Part shown: one piece after another, positions 34,250 to 44,505 of the stretch
Layout: every line of letters starts with the position of its first letter
Position numbering within the stretch: the first letter of the stretch is position 1
Origin: JAWVFM01 sp963771655
GTDB taxonomy: Bacteria > Actinomycetota > Thermoleophilia > Solirubrobacterales > 70-9
DNA length: 64,000 nucleotides
Assembly: GCA_963771655.1 (NCBI GenBank)
Contig: CAVYUG010000009.1
Location: forward strand, 124,001 to 188,000
Direction: 5' to 3'
Made by a program: the position numbers and the translations under genes
The notes under the pieces: model-generated
Seen by the model: only the letters and a program-made list of their open reading frames with translations
What the model was told of the DNA's origin: nothing
Database searches by the model: none

Positions 34250-34608
34250 CCGCCGCTGGCGAGCTGGCGACAGCCGTGCGGAACGAGGTCGACGCAGTTC
34301 TCCGGCTGGAGCTGCTGCGGATCGAGGTTGGGGTTGAGCTTCCTGATCAGCTCGGGGCTGACGCCCTCGGCCGAGGCGATCGTGCTGAAGTTGTCCCCCG
34401 CCTTGACGACGTAGTAGTCGTCCTTCGGCCCCGTCCGCGCCTGGGTCGCCGTCCTGCCCGTGTCGCTGCCGGAGTTGGAGCTCTTGACCGCCGATGAGAT
34501 GAGGGCGGCAACGACCACGCCGACGATGATCAGGGCGAGGACGGCGAACACCCGCGAAGCCATGTTCCGCGACGGCTTCTCGGGATAGGTGCTGGCCACG
34601 GATTGCAT
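34246..34608 (-). CDS. LysM-domain membrane protein
   Basis: 120 residues. One transmembrane helix (about 17-40, SRVFAVLALIIVGVVVAALIS) then a short linker and a single LysM repeat (YYVVKAGDNFSTIASAEGVSPELIRKLNP), so the domain faces the wall and binds glycan chains. A second ATG at residue 16 is also possible. Coupled to the carboxypeptidase gene and then pfkB. Ends with NCVDLVPHGCRQL, two Cys that could form a disulfide. Confidence 0.85.
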   Translation of the reverse strand: MQSVASTYPEKPSRNMASRVFAVLALIIVGVVVAALISSAVKSSNSGSDTGRTATQARTGPKDDYYVVKAGDNFSTIASAEGVSPELIRKLNPNLDPQQLQPENCVDLVPHGCRQLASGG

Positions 34609-34737
34609 GCCTTGATGGATTCTCGCCGGGCGCGCGGGCGCGCTTGCGCCCGTAAGGGTACCCGTGAAGCGGCGATTCAGGCCCGATCGAGGGGCCTCGC
34701 AAGCCGCCGCCCACGCCGGATCCGGCAGGCTCCGTCC
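34609..34737. other. Gap between pyrF and the LysM gene
   Basis: 129 nt without a gene. It contains GC-rich short inverted segments around 34640 and no promoter I can support. Confidence 0.4.
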
Positions 34738-35548
34738 TCACGCCCGGCTCAGCGACCAGAGCTCATCGCGCAGCCGAGCCGCGGCCGCCGCAGGATCGGC
34801 CGCCTGCGAAATGCCGCGCGACACCGGGACCAGGATCGAGGCGGGATCCGGGCCGAGCGCGGGCCTGAGGTCGGCCGCGCTCGCCCCCTGCGCTCCCACC
34901 CCCGGAAGCAGGAAGACCGAGCGGGGCATCAGCTCCCGCAGCCGGCCGAGTCGCTCGGGCGCGGTCGCTCCCACCACGGCGCCCATTCCCGAGAGCTCGC
35001 CGATGCCCTCGAGCCGGCGCTCTCCGGCGACCATCGCCGCCAGGCGCTCGTGGACCGGCCCGTCGGGCGTCGGAAGGTCGAGAACGTCGGCGGCGCCGGG
35101 GTTCGATGTGCGCACAAGGCAGAAGAGCCCCGCCCCCGCCGCGGACGCGGCCTCGACCCAGGGCTCGAGCGAATCGGCGCCGAGCAGCGGGTTGACGGTC
35201 ACGGCGTCGGCGCCGAGCCCCGCCTGCGACGAGGAGCCCGCGCGCGTACACCGCCGCGGTGTGCGGGACGTCACCGCGCTTGGCGTCCGCGATCACGAGG
35301 AGCCCTGCGGCGCGCGCCTCGCCCGCGAGGCGCTCGAGCGCGGCCCACCCCGGTGCTCCAAAGCGCTCGAAGCAGGCGAGCTGGGGCTTGGCCGCCACGG
35401 CTGCCGCGCCCGCCTGCTCGATCAGCCGCAGGCAGTCGGCGGTGGCCGCCTCGGGATCGTCGGCGGTTGGGTCGAGCCCGAGGCAGAGCTGGCTGCGGCG
35501 CTCGGCGACGGCCGCAGCGAGGCGGTCGGCGAAGGGAGCGACGCTCAA
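34738..35548 (-). CDS. pyrF: Orotidine 5'-phosphate decarboxylase (one frameshift)
   Basis: About 269 residues when joined. Opens SVAPFADRLAAAVAERRSQLCLGLDP; Lys-Asp active-site region LVIADAKRGDVPHTAAVYARGLL, then the frame changes and continues GLGADAVTVNPLLGADSLEPWV, FLLPGVGAQGA and ILVPVSRGISQA. The join lies at a run of four C on the plus strand (35218-35221); three would restore one frame, so an extra base in a homopolymer explains it. Actinobacterial type PyrF by length and motif order. TTG start at 35548 is the best in-frame codon. Confidence 0.9.
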
Positions 35549-35621
35549 GCCGCGATCCTCATCGCGGGGCGAGGCTAGCAACGGCCGCGGCCTCTGGCAT
35601 CGATTAGCGTGACCAACGGTC

Positions 35622-36944
35622 GTGAGCGGGCGGACTTTCAAGGTGGCGTTGGCGGCGGTGCTGATCGCCGCGCTGCTCGCTCGTGGCGCCGCGGCCCATC
35701 ACTACAGGTACACGCCCTCGACCGACACCAAGGACTACGACCGCCACGCCGTCTCGATCGCGGACGGGCGCGGCTACCCCCCGGCCTCCGGCTTCAGCGG
35801 CGGCACCGGGCCGTCGGCGTTCAGGCCACCGCTCTACCCGTACTTCCTGGCTGGAATCTACAAATTGAGCGGCACTGCAGATCCGGCGAAGCGGTGGAGC
35901 TACGGGCGTTACGCGCAGGCCGTGCTGGGCGTGGTCGTCGTCGCGCTGATCGCTCTGATCGCGCTGCAGATCTGGGGCCGCCCCGAGTCGATCACCGCGG
36001 GCGCGATCGCGGCCGTCTACCCGCCGCTGATCTTCGCCGGCACCTCGCTCCTGACGGAGCCGCTCTTCCTCGTGCTCATGCTTGCTGGCGTGTCGGCCAC
36101 GCTCCGCTACGGGAAGGACTCGCGCTGGCGCTGGCTGATTCTGGCTGGCCTGTGCGCGGGACTCTGCTCGCTCTGCCGAACCAACGGCGTCATTGTGATC
36201 GTCGCGCTCGCCGCCGGCGTTTGGATCGTCCGCCCGCGGTTCTCGCGCCGGGCGCTCGCGAGGCCCGCCGCGCTCGTTCTCACGGGGCTTGCCGTCGTCG
36301 CGCCGTGGACGCTCCGCAACGCGGTTGAGCTCCACGCGTTCGTGCCGCTCACAACCCAGAACGGCTTCGCGCTCGCCGGCCAGTACAACCCCGTCGCGGG
36401 CGCCGACCGCGCGACCTGGCTGCCACCGTTCGACGTTCCGCAGTACAGGCACGTCTTCTTCCGCAAGGTCGATCGCCCGCATGAGCCGCCCCGCTTCGTT
36501 TCGTCGGGGATCAGCGAGGTCGAGCTTCAAAGCCGGCTCACCGATCTCGCGGTCAACTACGCAGGCGACCATCCGGGCCACGTCCTCGCCGCCACCTTCT
36601 GGAGCACGCTGCGGTTCTTCGACCTCTGGAATCCGGTGGCAATGGAGCGGGAGGCCGCCCGCTTCTCCGGAGAGCCGCCGGGCCTCGCCCAGGCAAGCGT
36701 CTACGCCTTCTGGCTTCTCGGCGTTCTCGCCATCGCCGGCTGCTTCACCGCCGCGGCGCGGCGGGTGCCGCGCTTCATCTGGCTGATTCCCATCCTGACG
36801 CTCGCGAGCGTCATTCTGGTCTATGGCGACAGCCGCTATCGCCTCCCAGCGGAGCCGGTCTTCATCCTCCTCGCCACCGCGGCCGTGACAACGGCATGGC
36901 ACCGGCTCCGCTCGCGATCCCGGCCGCCCGCCGTTACGGCTTGA
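35622..36944 (+). CDS. Polytopic GT-C type glycosyltransferase (GT39/PMT-like)
   Basis: 440 residues, intact frame. Around ten transmembrane helices. The first loop has TPSTDTKDYDRHAVSIADGRGYP with acidic residues, then FRPPLYPYFLAGIYKLSG, matching the layout of the gene at 30788 (same RPPxYPxF motif). Predicted to add a sugar to a lipid, glycan or protein outside the membrane. GTG start; TAGCGT lies 11 nt upstream. It converges with the methyltransferase gene (11-nt overlap) that opens the glycan region. Confidence 0.78.
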   Translation: MSGRTFKVALAAVLIAALLARGAAAHHYRYTPSTDTKDYDRHAVSIADGRGYPPASGFSGGTGPSAFRPPLYPYFLAGIYKLSGTADPAKRWSYGRYAQAVLGVVVVALIALIALQIWGRPESITAGAIAAVYPPLIFAGTSLLTEPLFLVLMLAGVSATLRYGKDSRWRWLILAGLCAGLCSLCRTNGVIVIVALAAGVWIVRPRFSRRALARPAALVLTGLAVVAPWTLRNAVELHAFVPLTTQNGFALAGQYNPVAGADRATWLPPFDVPQYRHVFFRKVDRPHEPPRFVSSGISEVELQSRLTDLAVNYAGDHPGHVLAATFWSTLRFFDLWNPVAMEREAARFSGEPPGLAQASVYAFWLLGVLAIAGCFTAAARRVPRFIWLIPILTLASVILVYGDSRYRLPAEPVFILLATAAVTTAWHRLRSRSRPPAVTA

Positions 36945-37683
36945 CCGCCACGGCGATGATCGAGTGGCCGAACGGAACCGATGCGCGCCGCAGCACGTAG
37001 CGCTCGGACGAGAAGATCCGGAAGAGAAGCTCGTTCGCCAGCCCAGGCATCGAGTGGGTCAGGTTCGTTGTCGGATCGTCGGCGACGGGACGGACGCGCT
37101 CTTTGATCTTCTTGAGGAGCACGATCGGGACGATTAGCGGGAGGAGCCAGAAGTTCACGTAGCTCGCCCTCCTGACCCGGAACCCGGCCCGCTCCAGGCC
37201 CGCAACGAGTTCGCCTCTCGTGTAGCGGCGCTTGTGGTGCGCGACCCGGTCGTTGTTCGAGAAGAGGAACCCGTAGGCCGGAACCGAGACGACGACGTGA
37301 CCGCCGGGCACGAGGACGCGGTGAGCCTCCCGCAGCGCCGCCCCATCGTCGTCCAGGTGCTCGATGCAGTCGAAGAAGGTGACGAGGTCGTAGGCGCCGG
37401 CATCGCCGGGCAGCTCGTAGGCGGACGCCGTGTAGACGGACTCGTGCCCGCGCTTGCGGCAATGCGCGACGGCCTCGGGGAAGACGTCGACCCCGGATGC
37501 GTGCCCATAGCGCTCGAGGCCGGGCAGCATCGCTCCATATCCGCAACCGACGTCGAGGCTGCGAAGCGGTCGCATCGGCGGCAGCGTGTGATCGAGCAGG
37601 TCGAAGTACACCGTTCGGCGCCCGCGAAGCCACCAGTGCTCGTGCTCGAGGTGCTCGAACAGCTCGTACGCTGCCTCGTCCAC
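36934..37683 (-). CDS. SAM-dependent methyltransferase
   Basis: 249 residues, intact. N-terminus EHEHWWLRGRRTVYFDLLD, typical of class I methyltransferases in glycan loci; SAM motif SLDVGCGYGAMLPGLERYG; motif II VDVFPEA; FDCIEHLDDDGAALREAHRVL. A hydrophobic stretch near residue 185-200 (FWLLPLIVPIVLL) may touch the membrane. Last gene of a three-gene unit, 3 nt after the previous stop. Confidence 0.85.
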   Translation of the reverse strand: MDEAAYELFEHLEHEHWWLRGRRTVYFDLLDHTLPPMRPLRSLDVGCGYGAMLPGLERYGHASGVDVFPEAVAHCRKRGHESVYTASAYELPGDAGAYDLVTFFDCIEHLDDDGAALREAHRVLVPGGHVVVSVPAYGFLFSNNDRVAHHKRRYTRGELVAGLERAGFRVRRASYVNFWLLPLIVPIVLLKKIKERVRPVADDPTTNLTHSMPGLANELLFRIFSSERYVLRRASVPFGHSIIAVAVKP

Positions 37684-37686
37684 AGC

Positions 37687-38604
37687 TCAGTCCCGTGTGG
37701 GGCGCGCGACCACGATCATCTCGTCGAAGAGGTTGACGTAGGCCGCCGAATCGATGCGCGATAGGGGGCGGAGGAGCCGTGACAGAGCCGGAGCGACCCT
37801 GGCTGAGCGCTCGACGACGAAGCCGAGGCTCACGTACTTCCCGGCCCGCCGAGCGGTGCGACGGATCGGCTCGAAGCCGGCGGCCTTCAAGAGTCTGCCG
37901 GCCGTCGACGGGCTGAAGTGCCAGAGGTGCTCGGCCTGCTTGAAGTGCTGCCACCGCCTGCCCATGAGGCGCGCAAATCGGCTCTCGACGTTCTGGGTCT
38001 CGAGAAGAAGCAGGCCACCGGGGGCCAGGAGCTCGCGGGCGCGGCGCAGCGAGCCGACGGGATCGTGCAGGTGCTCGACGACGTCCCAGAGCGTCACGAG
38101 GTCGAACGAGGATTCGGGGAACGGCGCGTCGTCGAGGGTGCCGAGGTGGATCCGCTCGTCGCCGAGCCGGCTTCGCGCCTCCTCCGCGATCGCCGCCGAG
38201 AGCTCGATGCCCCAGGCGTCGAACCCCTCCTCGCGCATCACCTCTCCGAAGAAGCCGGCTGCGCAGCCGACGTCGAGGACCTTCGCCGGCGCCTCGACCA
38301 GGCCGTCGAGCACGCGCGCCCGCCGCCGGTAGGTCCGAAGCCACAGCTCCGCGTCGGCGCGGTAGTCGGTGTAGCCGTGGTCCTTGGCCGACGGCGAGCG
38401 CCAGTACGCCTCGCCGTAGACCTCGGGGATCGCCGCGGGGGCGATCCTCGGCGAGACGAAGACGAGCCCGCAGCCGGCGCAGCGGTGGACGGCGAACGGT
38501 GGGTCGTCGAACAGGCGCTCGCGCTGCGTTCCGGGCGGGCAGAACAGGCACTCCGCCTCCTCGAGGCTCGTCGCGGGCAGCAGCGCGGCGGCCGGATCGC
38601 TCAC
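37687..38604 (-). CDS. SAM-dependent methyltransferase with N-terminal zinc-binding motif
   Basis: 305 residues, intact. Two Cys pairs at the N-terminus (CLFC and CAGC) probably bind zinc, as in sugar C-methyltransferases and related enzymes; SAM motif VLDVGCAAGFFGEVMREEG, then LWDVVEHLHDPVGSLRRARELLAPGG. The ATG overlaps the flavoprotein stop (ATGA). Target unknown, likely a nucleotide sugar or nascent glycan. Confidence 0.87.
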   Translation of the reverse strand: MSDPAAALLPATSLEEAECLFCPPGTQRERLFDDPPFAVHRCAGCGLVFVSPRIAPAAIPEVYGEAYWRSPSAKDHGYTDYRADAELWLRTYRRRARVLDGLVEAPAKVLDVGCAAGFFGEVMREEGFDAWGIELSAAIAEEARSRLGDERIHLGTLDDAPFPESSFDLVTLWDVVEHLHDPVGSLRRARELLAPGGLLLLETQNVESRFARLMGRRWQHFKQAEHLWHFSPSTAGRLLKAAGFEPIRRTARRAGKYVSLGFVVERSARVAPALSRLLRPLSRIDSAAYVNLFDEMIVVARPTRD

Positions 38605-40062
38605 CCGAAGTAGCCGCTGCCCGTCGCCACGCTTGCGTGGTCGACGCCGACTCTCCCTCGAGCAGCTCTTCGCCTGTCGCCAGCCCCATCTCCATCGAGT
38701 GGTCCATGTTGTTGTACTTGAAGCGACCCTGGCGACCGGTCGACTTCAGGTTCTCGAACGCGTCGACGTAGGCGAGGACCGCGTCGATGTGCGGCCGGTA
38801 CTCGAGCGTGTAGAGCGGATACGCGTGCTCGAGGTTGTAGACGTGGCTGTCGAGGACCTCCTCGCGCCGGACGAGGCCGAGGCTCTCGAGGTCGCGAGAC
38901 GACCACCTCGGTCGCCTCCTCGCGGCCCATGTTCCAGATCTCGTCGTCCTTGAAGCAGGTGACCTCGCAGCAGAGGACCGTCTTCCCCGGCGGGGCGTTT
39001 CGGGGGTTGAAGTTCTTCGCCTCGCTGATTCGATGCGTCCGCAGCTCCTTGTCGGGGATGTAGAGCCAGTGGTCGTGCGTGATCGAGTCGCGCGCGATCT
39101 CGAGGAAGACGAACTTGATCGCCTTGTATCGAAGGCTCTCGTTAGCCTCCACGATGCCGGCCTCCGGCTGCGGTTCGATCGCCCGGACGAGATCCGTGCA
39201 GGGGATCGTCGAGACGAGCTCGTCGAGCTCGGCCGTTCGGACCTCGCCGCCGTGCGCGTAGGTGACGGCCGACACCGGCGGCCTCGATGGTGGACCGCCT
39301 GGACGTCGACCCGCGTCAGGACCTCTCCGCCCATGCGCTCGATCTCGGCCCGGTAGCGCTCGCTGATCTCGCCGATGCCCCCGCGCTTCGGGTACCAGAA
39401 GCTCTTCACCTCCTCCGGGGTGGGCTCGCCCTCGTACTGGTGCAGAAGGGTCTTCTTCGCGGCGGCCCACAGGGACGGGAGCGAGATGCGCTGCGAGGCC
39501 CAGTCGGCCGAGATCTGGCGCGCGCTCATGCCCCAGGCCTTCTCGGTGTAGGTGCCGAAGAAGATCCGGTAGACGGTGTTTCCGAAGCGCTTGCGCGTCC
39601 AGTTCTCGAAGTTGTCGTCGGGGATCGGCCTGATCCGGTTGCGGATCCGGATCGCGAAGTAGTCGAGAACGCGCGCGCCAGGACCCAGAACGGGAGGTTG
39701 CGAACGACGTTCCCCGTCTCGAGCGGGTAGTTGAAGTAGCGCTTGTAGAGGAAGATCCGCGAGAGGCGCTCGAGCGTCGTCAGGTTGCCGTCCATGAGGG
39801 CCTCGAGGTGGGCCACGAGCGCCGGGTTGCGCGAATGCCAGCGATGCGGCCCGCAGTCGTGGACCATGTCCTTCCAGTGGAAGGACCGGGCGCAGCCGCC
39901 CACGACGTCCTCCTTCTCGAGGACGACGACCCTCGCCCCGCCGGACGCGAGCCTCCAAGCGCACGAGAGCCCCGCGAACCCGCCGCCGAGCACGTAGACG
40001 CGGCGGCGGTTCCCCGCCTCGGCGGGCGCGGATTCCGCGTCTGTCACGGAGCCGTGGCCCAC
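38601..40062 (-). CDS. UDP-galactopyranose mutase-like flavoprotein (several frameshifts)
   Basis: About 485 residues when joined. N-terminal FAD-binding VYVLGGGFAGLSCAWRLASGG and VLEKEDVVGGCARSF; then GPHRWHSRNPALVAHLEALM, EKAWGMSARQISADWASQRI, STIPCTDLVRAI and the C-terminal FKYNNMDHSMEMGLATGEELL. Order and motifs fit protoporphyrinogen-oxidase/UGM-like proteins found in polysaccharide loci. Frame changes occur near 39680, 39290, 38900 and 38650. First gene of the minus-strand unit that includes the two methyltransferases. Confidence 0.8.
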
Positions 40063-40115
40063 CGCGCTGAGGGTACTGCCGCCCCTTTCCGCGGATCGCG
40101 GGCGGGCGGTCGCGC

Positions 40116-40386
40116 TCAGCCCTTGACGTCGACTTCAGGCCCGCGCCGGCCGAGAACTTCGGCACCCTGCCGCCCGCGATGGTGATCCGCTCGCGCGTGC
40201 GCGGGTTGACGCCCTGCCGCGGGGCGCGGTCGGCGACGCTGAACTTGCCGAACCCGGTGAAGTTGACGTCGCCGCCGCCCTTGAGGACGCCGGTGATCCC
40301 GTCGAGCACCGCGTCGACCGCGTCGGAGGCGGCCTTCTTGCTCTCGAACTGCCGGCGATGCGGTCAACGAACTCAGCCTTGGTCAA
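40116..40386 (-). CDS. hup: HU-type DNA-binding protein (two frameshifts)
   Basis: About 89 residues. TTG start with AGGAGGA 9 nt upstream, MTKAEFVDRIAG, then after a frame change FESKKAASDAVDAVLDGITGVLKGGGDVNFTGFGKFSVADRAPRQGVNPRTRERITIAGGRVPKFSAGAGLK, shown here only to name the conserved GFGKF and the DNA-binding arm GVNPRTRE; the end VDVKG is in a third frame. No long basic C-terminal tail, unlike mycobacterial HupB. Frame changes near 40345 and 40135. It stands between glycan genes and may be transcribed alone. Confidence 0.88.
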
Positions 40387-40468
40387 GATGGATCCTCCTG
40401 ATTGGGGTCTTCACTATCGCTGGCAACATAACAACCGCCCAGGACCGCGCCTCACGCCTGATCGGCGC

Positions 40469-41672
40469 TTGGGGGGCGTAGGCGTCGCCGCGCTCGCCGT
40501 CGCGTTCGCAGGTGGATGCGGCAACGAGGGCGGGCGAGCCGCGGCCCCGCCAGTCCCACCGGGTTCTTCGGGGTCAACGGTCAATCGCTGCGGCCGCTCG
40601 CCGGGACCGCCTCGGCACCGTTGCTCGACAAGCAGCTCGCCGCGATCGAGGCGGGCGGGCTCTCCTTCGTGCGCACGAACTTCGACTGGCGATCGGTCGA
40701 GCCGGCCCCGCCGAGGCGCGGCCGGCCCGGTTCGACTTCCGCACAACCGACGCCTGGACGGGCGCGCTCGCCGAGCACGGGCTGCGCTGGTACATGGTCG
40801 CGGTCGGCGTGCCGACGCCGCGCTGGGCCGCGAGCCCGGCGACCTACGCCGTCTGCGGCTACCGGTCGGCGCCGGCACGCCTTGGGGCCTTCATCGGCCT
40901 GGCCCGCGCGCTTGCGGCGCGCTACGGGCGAGGGGGCTCGTTCTGGCGCGCGCACCCGGAGCTAGCCGCGAGCCGGTGCGGGACTTCGAGATCTGGAACG
41001 AGCCCAACTTCGGGGCGTTCTGGTGCCCGCGCCCCCAGCCGGCTCGGTACGCCGAGATGCTTACGCGTTCCGCCGAGGCCGTCCACGCTGTGGACCCAGC
41101 GCGCGCGTCGTGCTCGGCGGCCTCGCGGGCTTCCGGCGAAGCGGACGGGCTCCCGGCGGCTCGAGCGAGCTGAGCCCCGCCGACTTCCTCGCCGCAGTTC
41201 TCAGGGCGCGGCCGTCGCTGCGGCGCAGGATCGACGTCGTCGGTGTCCACTCCTACGAGCGGATCCGCGCGAGGTCCTTCGGGACGTCCGGTCAGACCGC
41301 CGGGCTCTCGCGCCGTCGGAATGGCGGGGCGCCGATGAGCCTCAACGAGACGGGCTGGTACACGGCGGGCGTCGGCGCCACGCCGCCGGTCTCCGAACGC
41401 CGGCGGGCGCGTACTTGCGCTCGCTGACGGCGGCGATCGCCGTCTCGGGCTGCGGCGTCGCGTCGTTCGCGCCGTTCGTCTGGACCTCCGCGGAGTCGAA
41501 CGTCGCCAGGCCCGACGACTGGTACGGACTCGCGTCGCCGAGGACCGCGAAGCCGTACCCGTCCGGGTCGGCGTACCTCGACGAGGTTGGCCGTATCCGC
41601 GCCGGCGAGGGGGGCGGCGACCCGCTCGCCGCCCGCCGGCTCTGCGCGGGGCGGGCTCGAGGCGAGCCATAG
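40469..41672 (+). CDS. Glycoside-hydrolase-like lipoprotein (several frameshifts)
   Basis: About 400 residues when joined. N-terminal lipoprotein signal GVGVAALAVAFAGGCG, then TGFFGVNGQSLRPLAG, GLSFVRTNFDWRSVEP, and a TIM-barrel pattern: DFEIWNEPNFGAFWCP carries the acid/base Glu of clan GH-A (NEP) and MSLNETGWYTAGVGA a candidate nucleophile Glu. Family is likely GH39- or GH5-like. Frame changes near 40725, 40970, 41110 and 41400. The TTG start is approximate. It may trim the glycan made by the surrounding genes. Confidence 0.72.
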
Positions 41673-41675
41673 CAT
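41670..41675 (+). promoter_or_regulatory. Probable -10 of a leaderless methyltransferase gene
   Basis: TAGCAT begins with the stop codon of the preceding gene and ends exactly 6 nt before the GTG at 41682. Confidence 0.45.
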
Positions 41676-41681
41676 GGGGCT

Positions 41682-42190
41682 GTGGCCCACGAGCTTCTCT
41701 ACGACCTGGTCTCCGACGTTGCCCAGAGCATCGAGCTGCCCGAGCCGGTCGTCGAGTTCGGCTCGATGCAGGTGGAGGGGGCCAGCCGAATGACCTGCGG
41801 CCGCTGTTCGCGGGACGTGAGTTCATCGGGACTGACTTCCGCGATGGGCCCGGTGTCGATCGCGTCGAGGACCTACGGAGCCTCTCGTTCGCCGATGGTG
41901 AGGTCGGCACCGCGCTGTGCCTGGACACGCTCGAGCACTGCGCCGACCCGTTCACCGCGTGCCGCGAGATGCACCGCGTGCTCGGCAACGGTGGTATCTG
42001 CCTCATCAGCTCGGTGATGCTGATCGGAATCCACGCGCACCCGAGCGACTACTGGCGCTTCACCCCTGCAGGGTTTCGCGTCCTGCTCGACGACTTCGAG
42101 GGGGTCGACGTGGCCGGCGTCGGTGATCCGGGTCATCCCTTCTTCGTGTTCGGCATCGGCGGCAAGGGTCGCGACCCCGGGTCCGGCTAG
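41682..42190 (+). CDS. SAM-dependent methyltransferase (one frameshift)
   Basis: About 169 residues when joined. Starts MAHELLYDLVSDVAQSIELPEPVVEFGSMQVEG (glycine motif region), then after a frame change near 41790 DLRPLFAGREFIGTDFRDG, TALCLDTLEHCADPFTACREMHRVLGNGG and ISSVMLIGIHAHPSDYWRFTPAGFRVLLDDF. This is the short methyltransferase type found in glycan clusters. Leaderless GTG start. Confidence 0.75.
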
Positions 42191-42204
42191 GGAAGCTCCC
42201 ATCG

Positions 42205-42354
42205 GTGGCCGCCGCACAGGACCGCTACGAGCGCGCCGTGGGCAAGCTCAGGATCGGGCCGTTCCGCTACGAACCGAGCGAGCTCGCCGGAGAGATTGGC
42301 CGCGAGCTACCGCGCGTGCTTCGCGAGCGCGCGGCCTCACGCCTCGGGCGCTGA
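42205..42354 (+). CDS. Possible small protein or displaced C-terminal fragment
   Basis: 49 codons from GTG: mostly charged, with RYERAVGKLRIGPFRYEPSE and ending ERAASRLGR. It fills the gap between the methyltransferase stop and the convergent gene. It may be a separate small protein or the true end of the preceding gene if another indel is present. Confidence 0.35.
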   Translation: MAAAQDRYERAVGKLRIGPFRYEPSELAGEIGRELPRVLRERAASRLGR

Positions 42355-42358
42355 AAGC

Positions 42359-43113
42359 TCAGCCGTCCCGCGACGCGAGCTCGCCTGCGACCGGGTCGTA
42401 GAACGCGCGGTCCGAGGGATCGCGCGGAAGGGTGATTCCCGCGCCGTAATAGTTCGCTCGGTGAAGTGGGACGTCGGCCCCGCAAGGGAGTCCGCTCGCC
42501 TCCTCGCAGCGGACGAAGAAGGCGTTGACCCCGGTGCTCTCGGTATGGACGAGCTCGTAGCCCTTCTCGGCGCCCAGGGCGCGGTATGCGGCGAGCGATG
42601 CCCCGACGTAGTCCGTGCCATCCCACACGTGGGCGTCGTCACGAGGCATGAGAGCTGCGCTCTAGGGGAAGGTTGGCGTTGTACTCGATGACTACAACCC
42701 TCGGTGAGAACGACGTGATCGCCTCCCACACCCAGTAGTCGTTTCCGTCGATGTCGATGGACAGAAGGTCGAACTCGCCTGGCACGCCAGCGGAGACAGC
42801 AATCGTTCGACGTTGTCGGCCGTCACGGCGGCGTGCTTCGTGACGATCAGCCCGCTCCCCCGGTACTTCGCGGCGAGGGCGCGGAAATCGTCCGCGTCCG
42901 CCTCCATGAAGAGGCCGGGCCAACTCCATCATCCGCGAGCACGACGCAGTTCGCCTCGTCACCGCGCCCGGCGCCGAACTCGACGAACCAGCGCGTCCTC
43001 GGCCCGCCGATGCGATCGAGGATCTCCGTGATCACGCCGTCCTCTCCGTTCTGCGAGCGGACCTTGGCTTCGAATGCCGTTAGCGGCGAGGTTCGGCGCT
43101 CCTCGCCGGTCAT
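42359..43113 (-). CDS. FkbM-like methyltransferase (three frameshifts)
   Basis: About 250 residues when joined: FEAKVRSQNGEDGVITEILDRIG, RWFVEFGAGRGDEANC (SAM loop), FMEADADDFRALAAKYRG, GEFDLLSIDIDGNDYWVWEAI (DIDG motif of the FkbM group), VVVIEYNANLPLE and the end VNAFFVRCEEASGLP. Frame changes near 42920, 42800 and 42660. ATG overlaps the stop of the methyltransferase upstream (ATGA). Confidence 0.8.
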
Positions 43114-43782
43114 CGCCGCCGGCGCAGCGATTCGATGCCCTCGCGGAGGCTGAGCGCGACGCGCTCGGGCACGGACGGTGGGAAGCGCGTGGAGACTGCG
43201 TGCTCGAGCTCCTCGACGGGATACGAATCGATCGCGAGCCGTTCGCCGGCGCGAAGCCGCCCCTCCCACGCGTGGGCAAGCACGCGCTCCTCCCAGCGCA
43301 GCTTCCTTGCGTTCCGCCGTGACACCCGGACCCTTGGATTTCGGTTCAGCGACGGGAACTTCTTGAGGAAGAGAAGCTCGCCGTCGGTGAAGGTGCAGAG
43401 CCAGCTGTGATGGTCATGCCCGAGCCACGGCCCGCCGGAGGGCTCGGGCACCTGCCAGGTCAGCTCGTCGAGCAGCGACGGGACCTCGATGTAGCCCGCC
43501 CGGGAGATCCGCGACATCTCCTCGCAGACCCACACCGGATCCCGCAGATCCTCCAGCGTGAACGTGCAGAGGGCGAAGTCGAAGAAGTCGTCCTCGAACG
43601 GATACGGCGCGCGATCGCAAAGGTCGCGCTCGATCCAGGTCTCCTCGCTGAAGCGCGCCGGGCCGGCGCCGACGCCCGCCGGCTCGATGCCCCCACGGGT
43701 CGCGTACGGCATCGCGTCGAGGATCCAGTCGGCGCGGTTCCGTGGCGCCGCCCAGCCCCCGACGTCGACGACCCGGCCTCAT
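43110..43782 (-). CDS. Methyltransferase-like protein (one frameshift near the start)
   Basis: About 224 residues. After ATG AGG CCG the frame shifts at a GGG run (43772-43774) and continues VVDVGGWAAPRNRADWILDAM, YPFEDDFFDFALCTFTLEDLRDPVWVCEEMSRI (motif resembling methyltransferase motifs IV-V) and PWLGHDHHSWLCTFTDGELLF. The glycine-rich SAM loop is degenerate. It lies head-on to a hexapeptide acyltransferase gene. Confidence 0.68.
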
Positions 43783-43880
43783 CCGGCAAGCCCTCAGCAG
43801 AAAGCCCTGCTCCAACACGCGGCCTGGAGCCTAACGGCCGCCCCTACCCGCGCCGGCACGGGTCTAGACTCCCCCGGCCG

Positions 43881-44505
43881 ATGAGCGGCATCCGCCGGAT
43901 CGCCCGGCCACCCCTTCACGCGCGGATCAGCGAGCGCCGGTTCCTCCGGTGGGCGGCCAAGGCGACCGGGTCGGACCGGTTCGCGAGCTTCGGTGCGCGA
44001 AGCGTGGTCTATCCGCCGGCCCTCATCGACGGACATCACCTCATCCACATCGGCGACGACGTGGTCGTGCATCCGGGCGCCTTCTTCTCGGTCGTCGACG
44101 AACACGAGGGCCGCCGGTATGACGCGCGCCTCGAGATCGGTGACCGAACCCACCTCGGCTCCGACATGGTGATCGCGTGCTGCGGCTCGATCGAGATCGG
44201 CAACGACGTGCTTACCGCCGATCGCGTCTACATCGGTGACACCTTCCACGAGTATCGCGATGTGGCGCCTGATCATCGCCCAGGGCCTGGGCGACCCGCG
44301 GCCGGTCAGGATTGGCGACGGCTCGTTCCTGGGCGTTAACTCGGCGATATTGCCCGGCGTGACCGTGGGCGCGGGCGGCTACGTCGCCGCGAACGCGGTC
44401 GTCATCGAGGATGTGCCGGCCCACTCCCTGGTCGTCGGCAACCCCGCGCGCGTGGTGAGGCGCTGGGACGGCTCGGAGTGGGTCGACGTCGCGGCCGGCC
44501 CGTGA
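43881..44505 (+). CDS. Hexapeptide-repeat acyltransferase (LbH fold, one frameshift)
   Basis: About 208 residues. N-terminus is basic, then left-handed beta-helix turns such as LIHIGDDVVVHPGAFF, LEIGDRTHLGSDMVIACCGSIEIGNDV, and after a frame change near 44270 VRIGDGSFLGVNSAILPGVTVGAGGYVAANAVVIEDVPAHSLVVGNPARVV, the usual end of WbbJ-type acetyltransferases. Likely O-acetylates a sugar. ATG with TAGACT 10 nt upstream; the stop overlaps the next GTG (GTGA). Confidence 0.84.

Noticed and set aside
36836..40309. Minus-strand open frame of 1157 codons
   Set aside because: It only strings together in-frame pieces of the HU gene, the flavoprotein and shadows of the methyltransferases.
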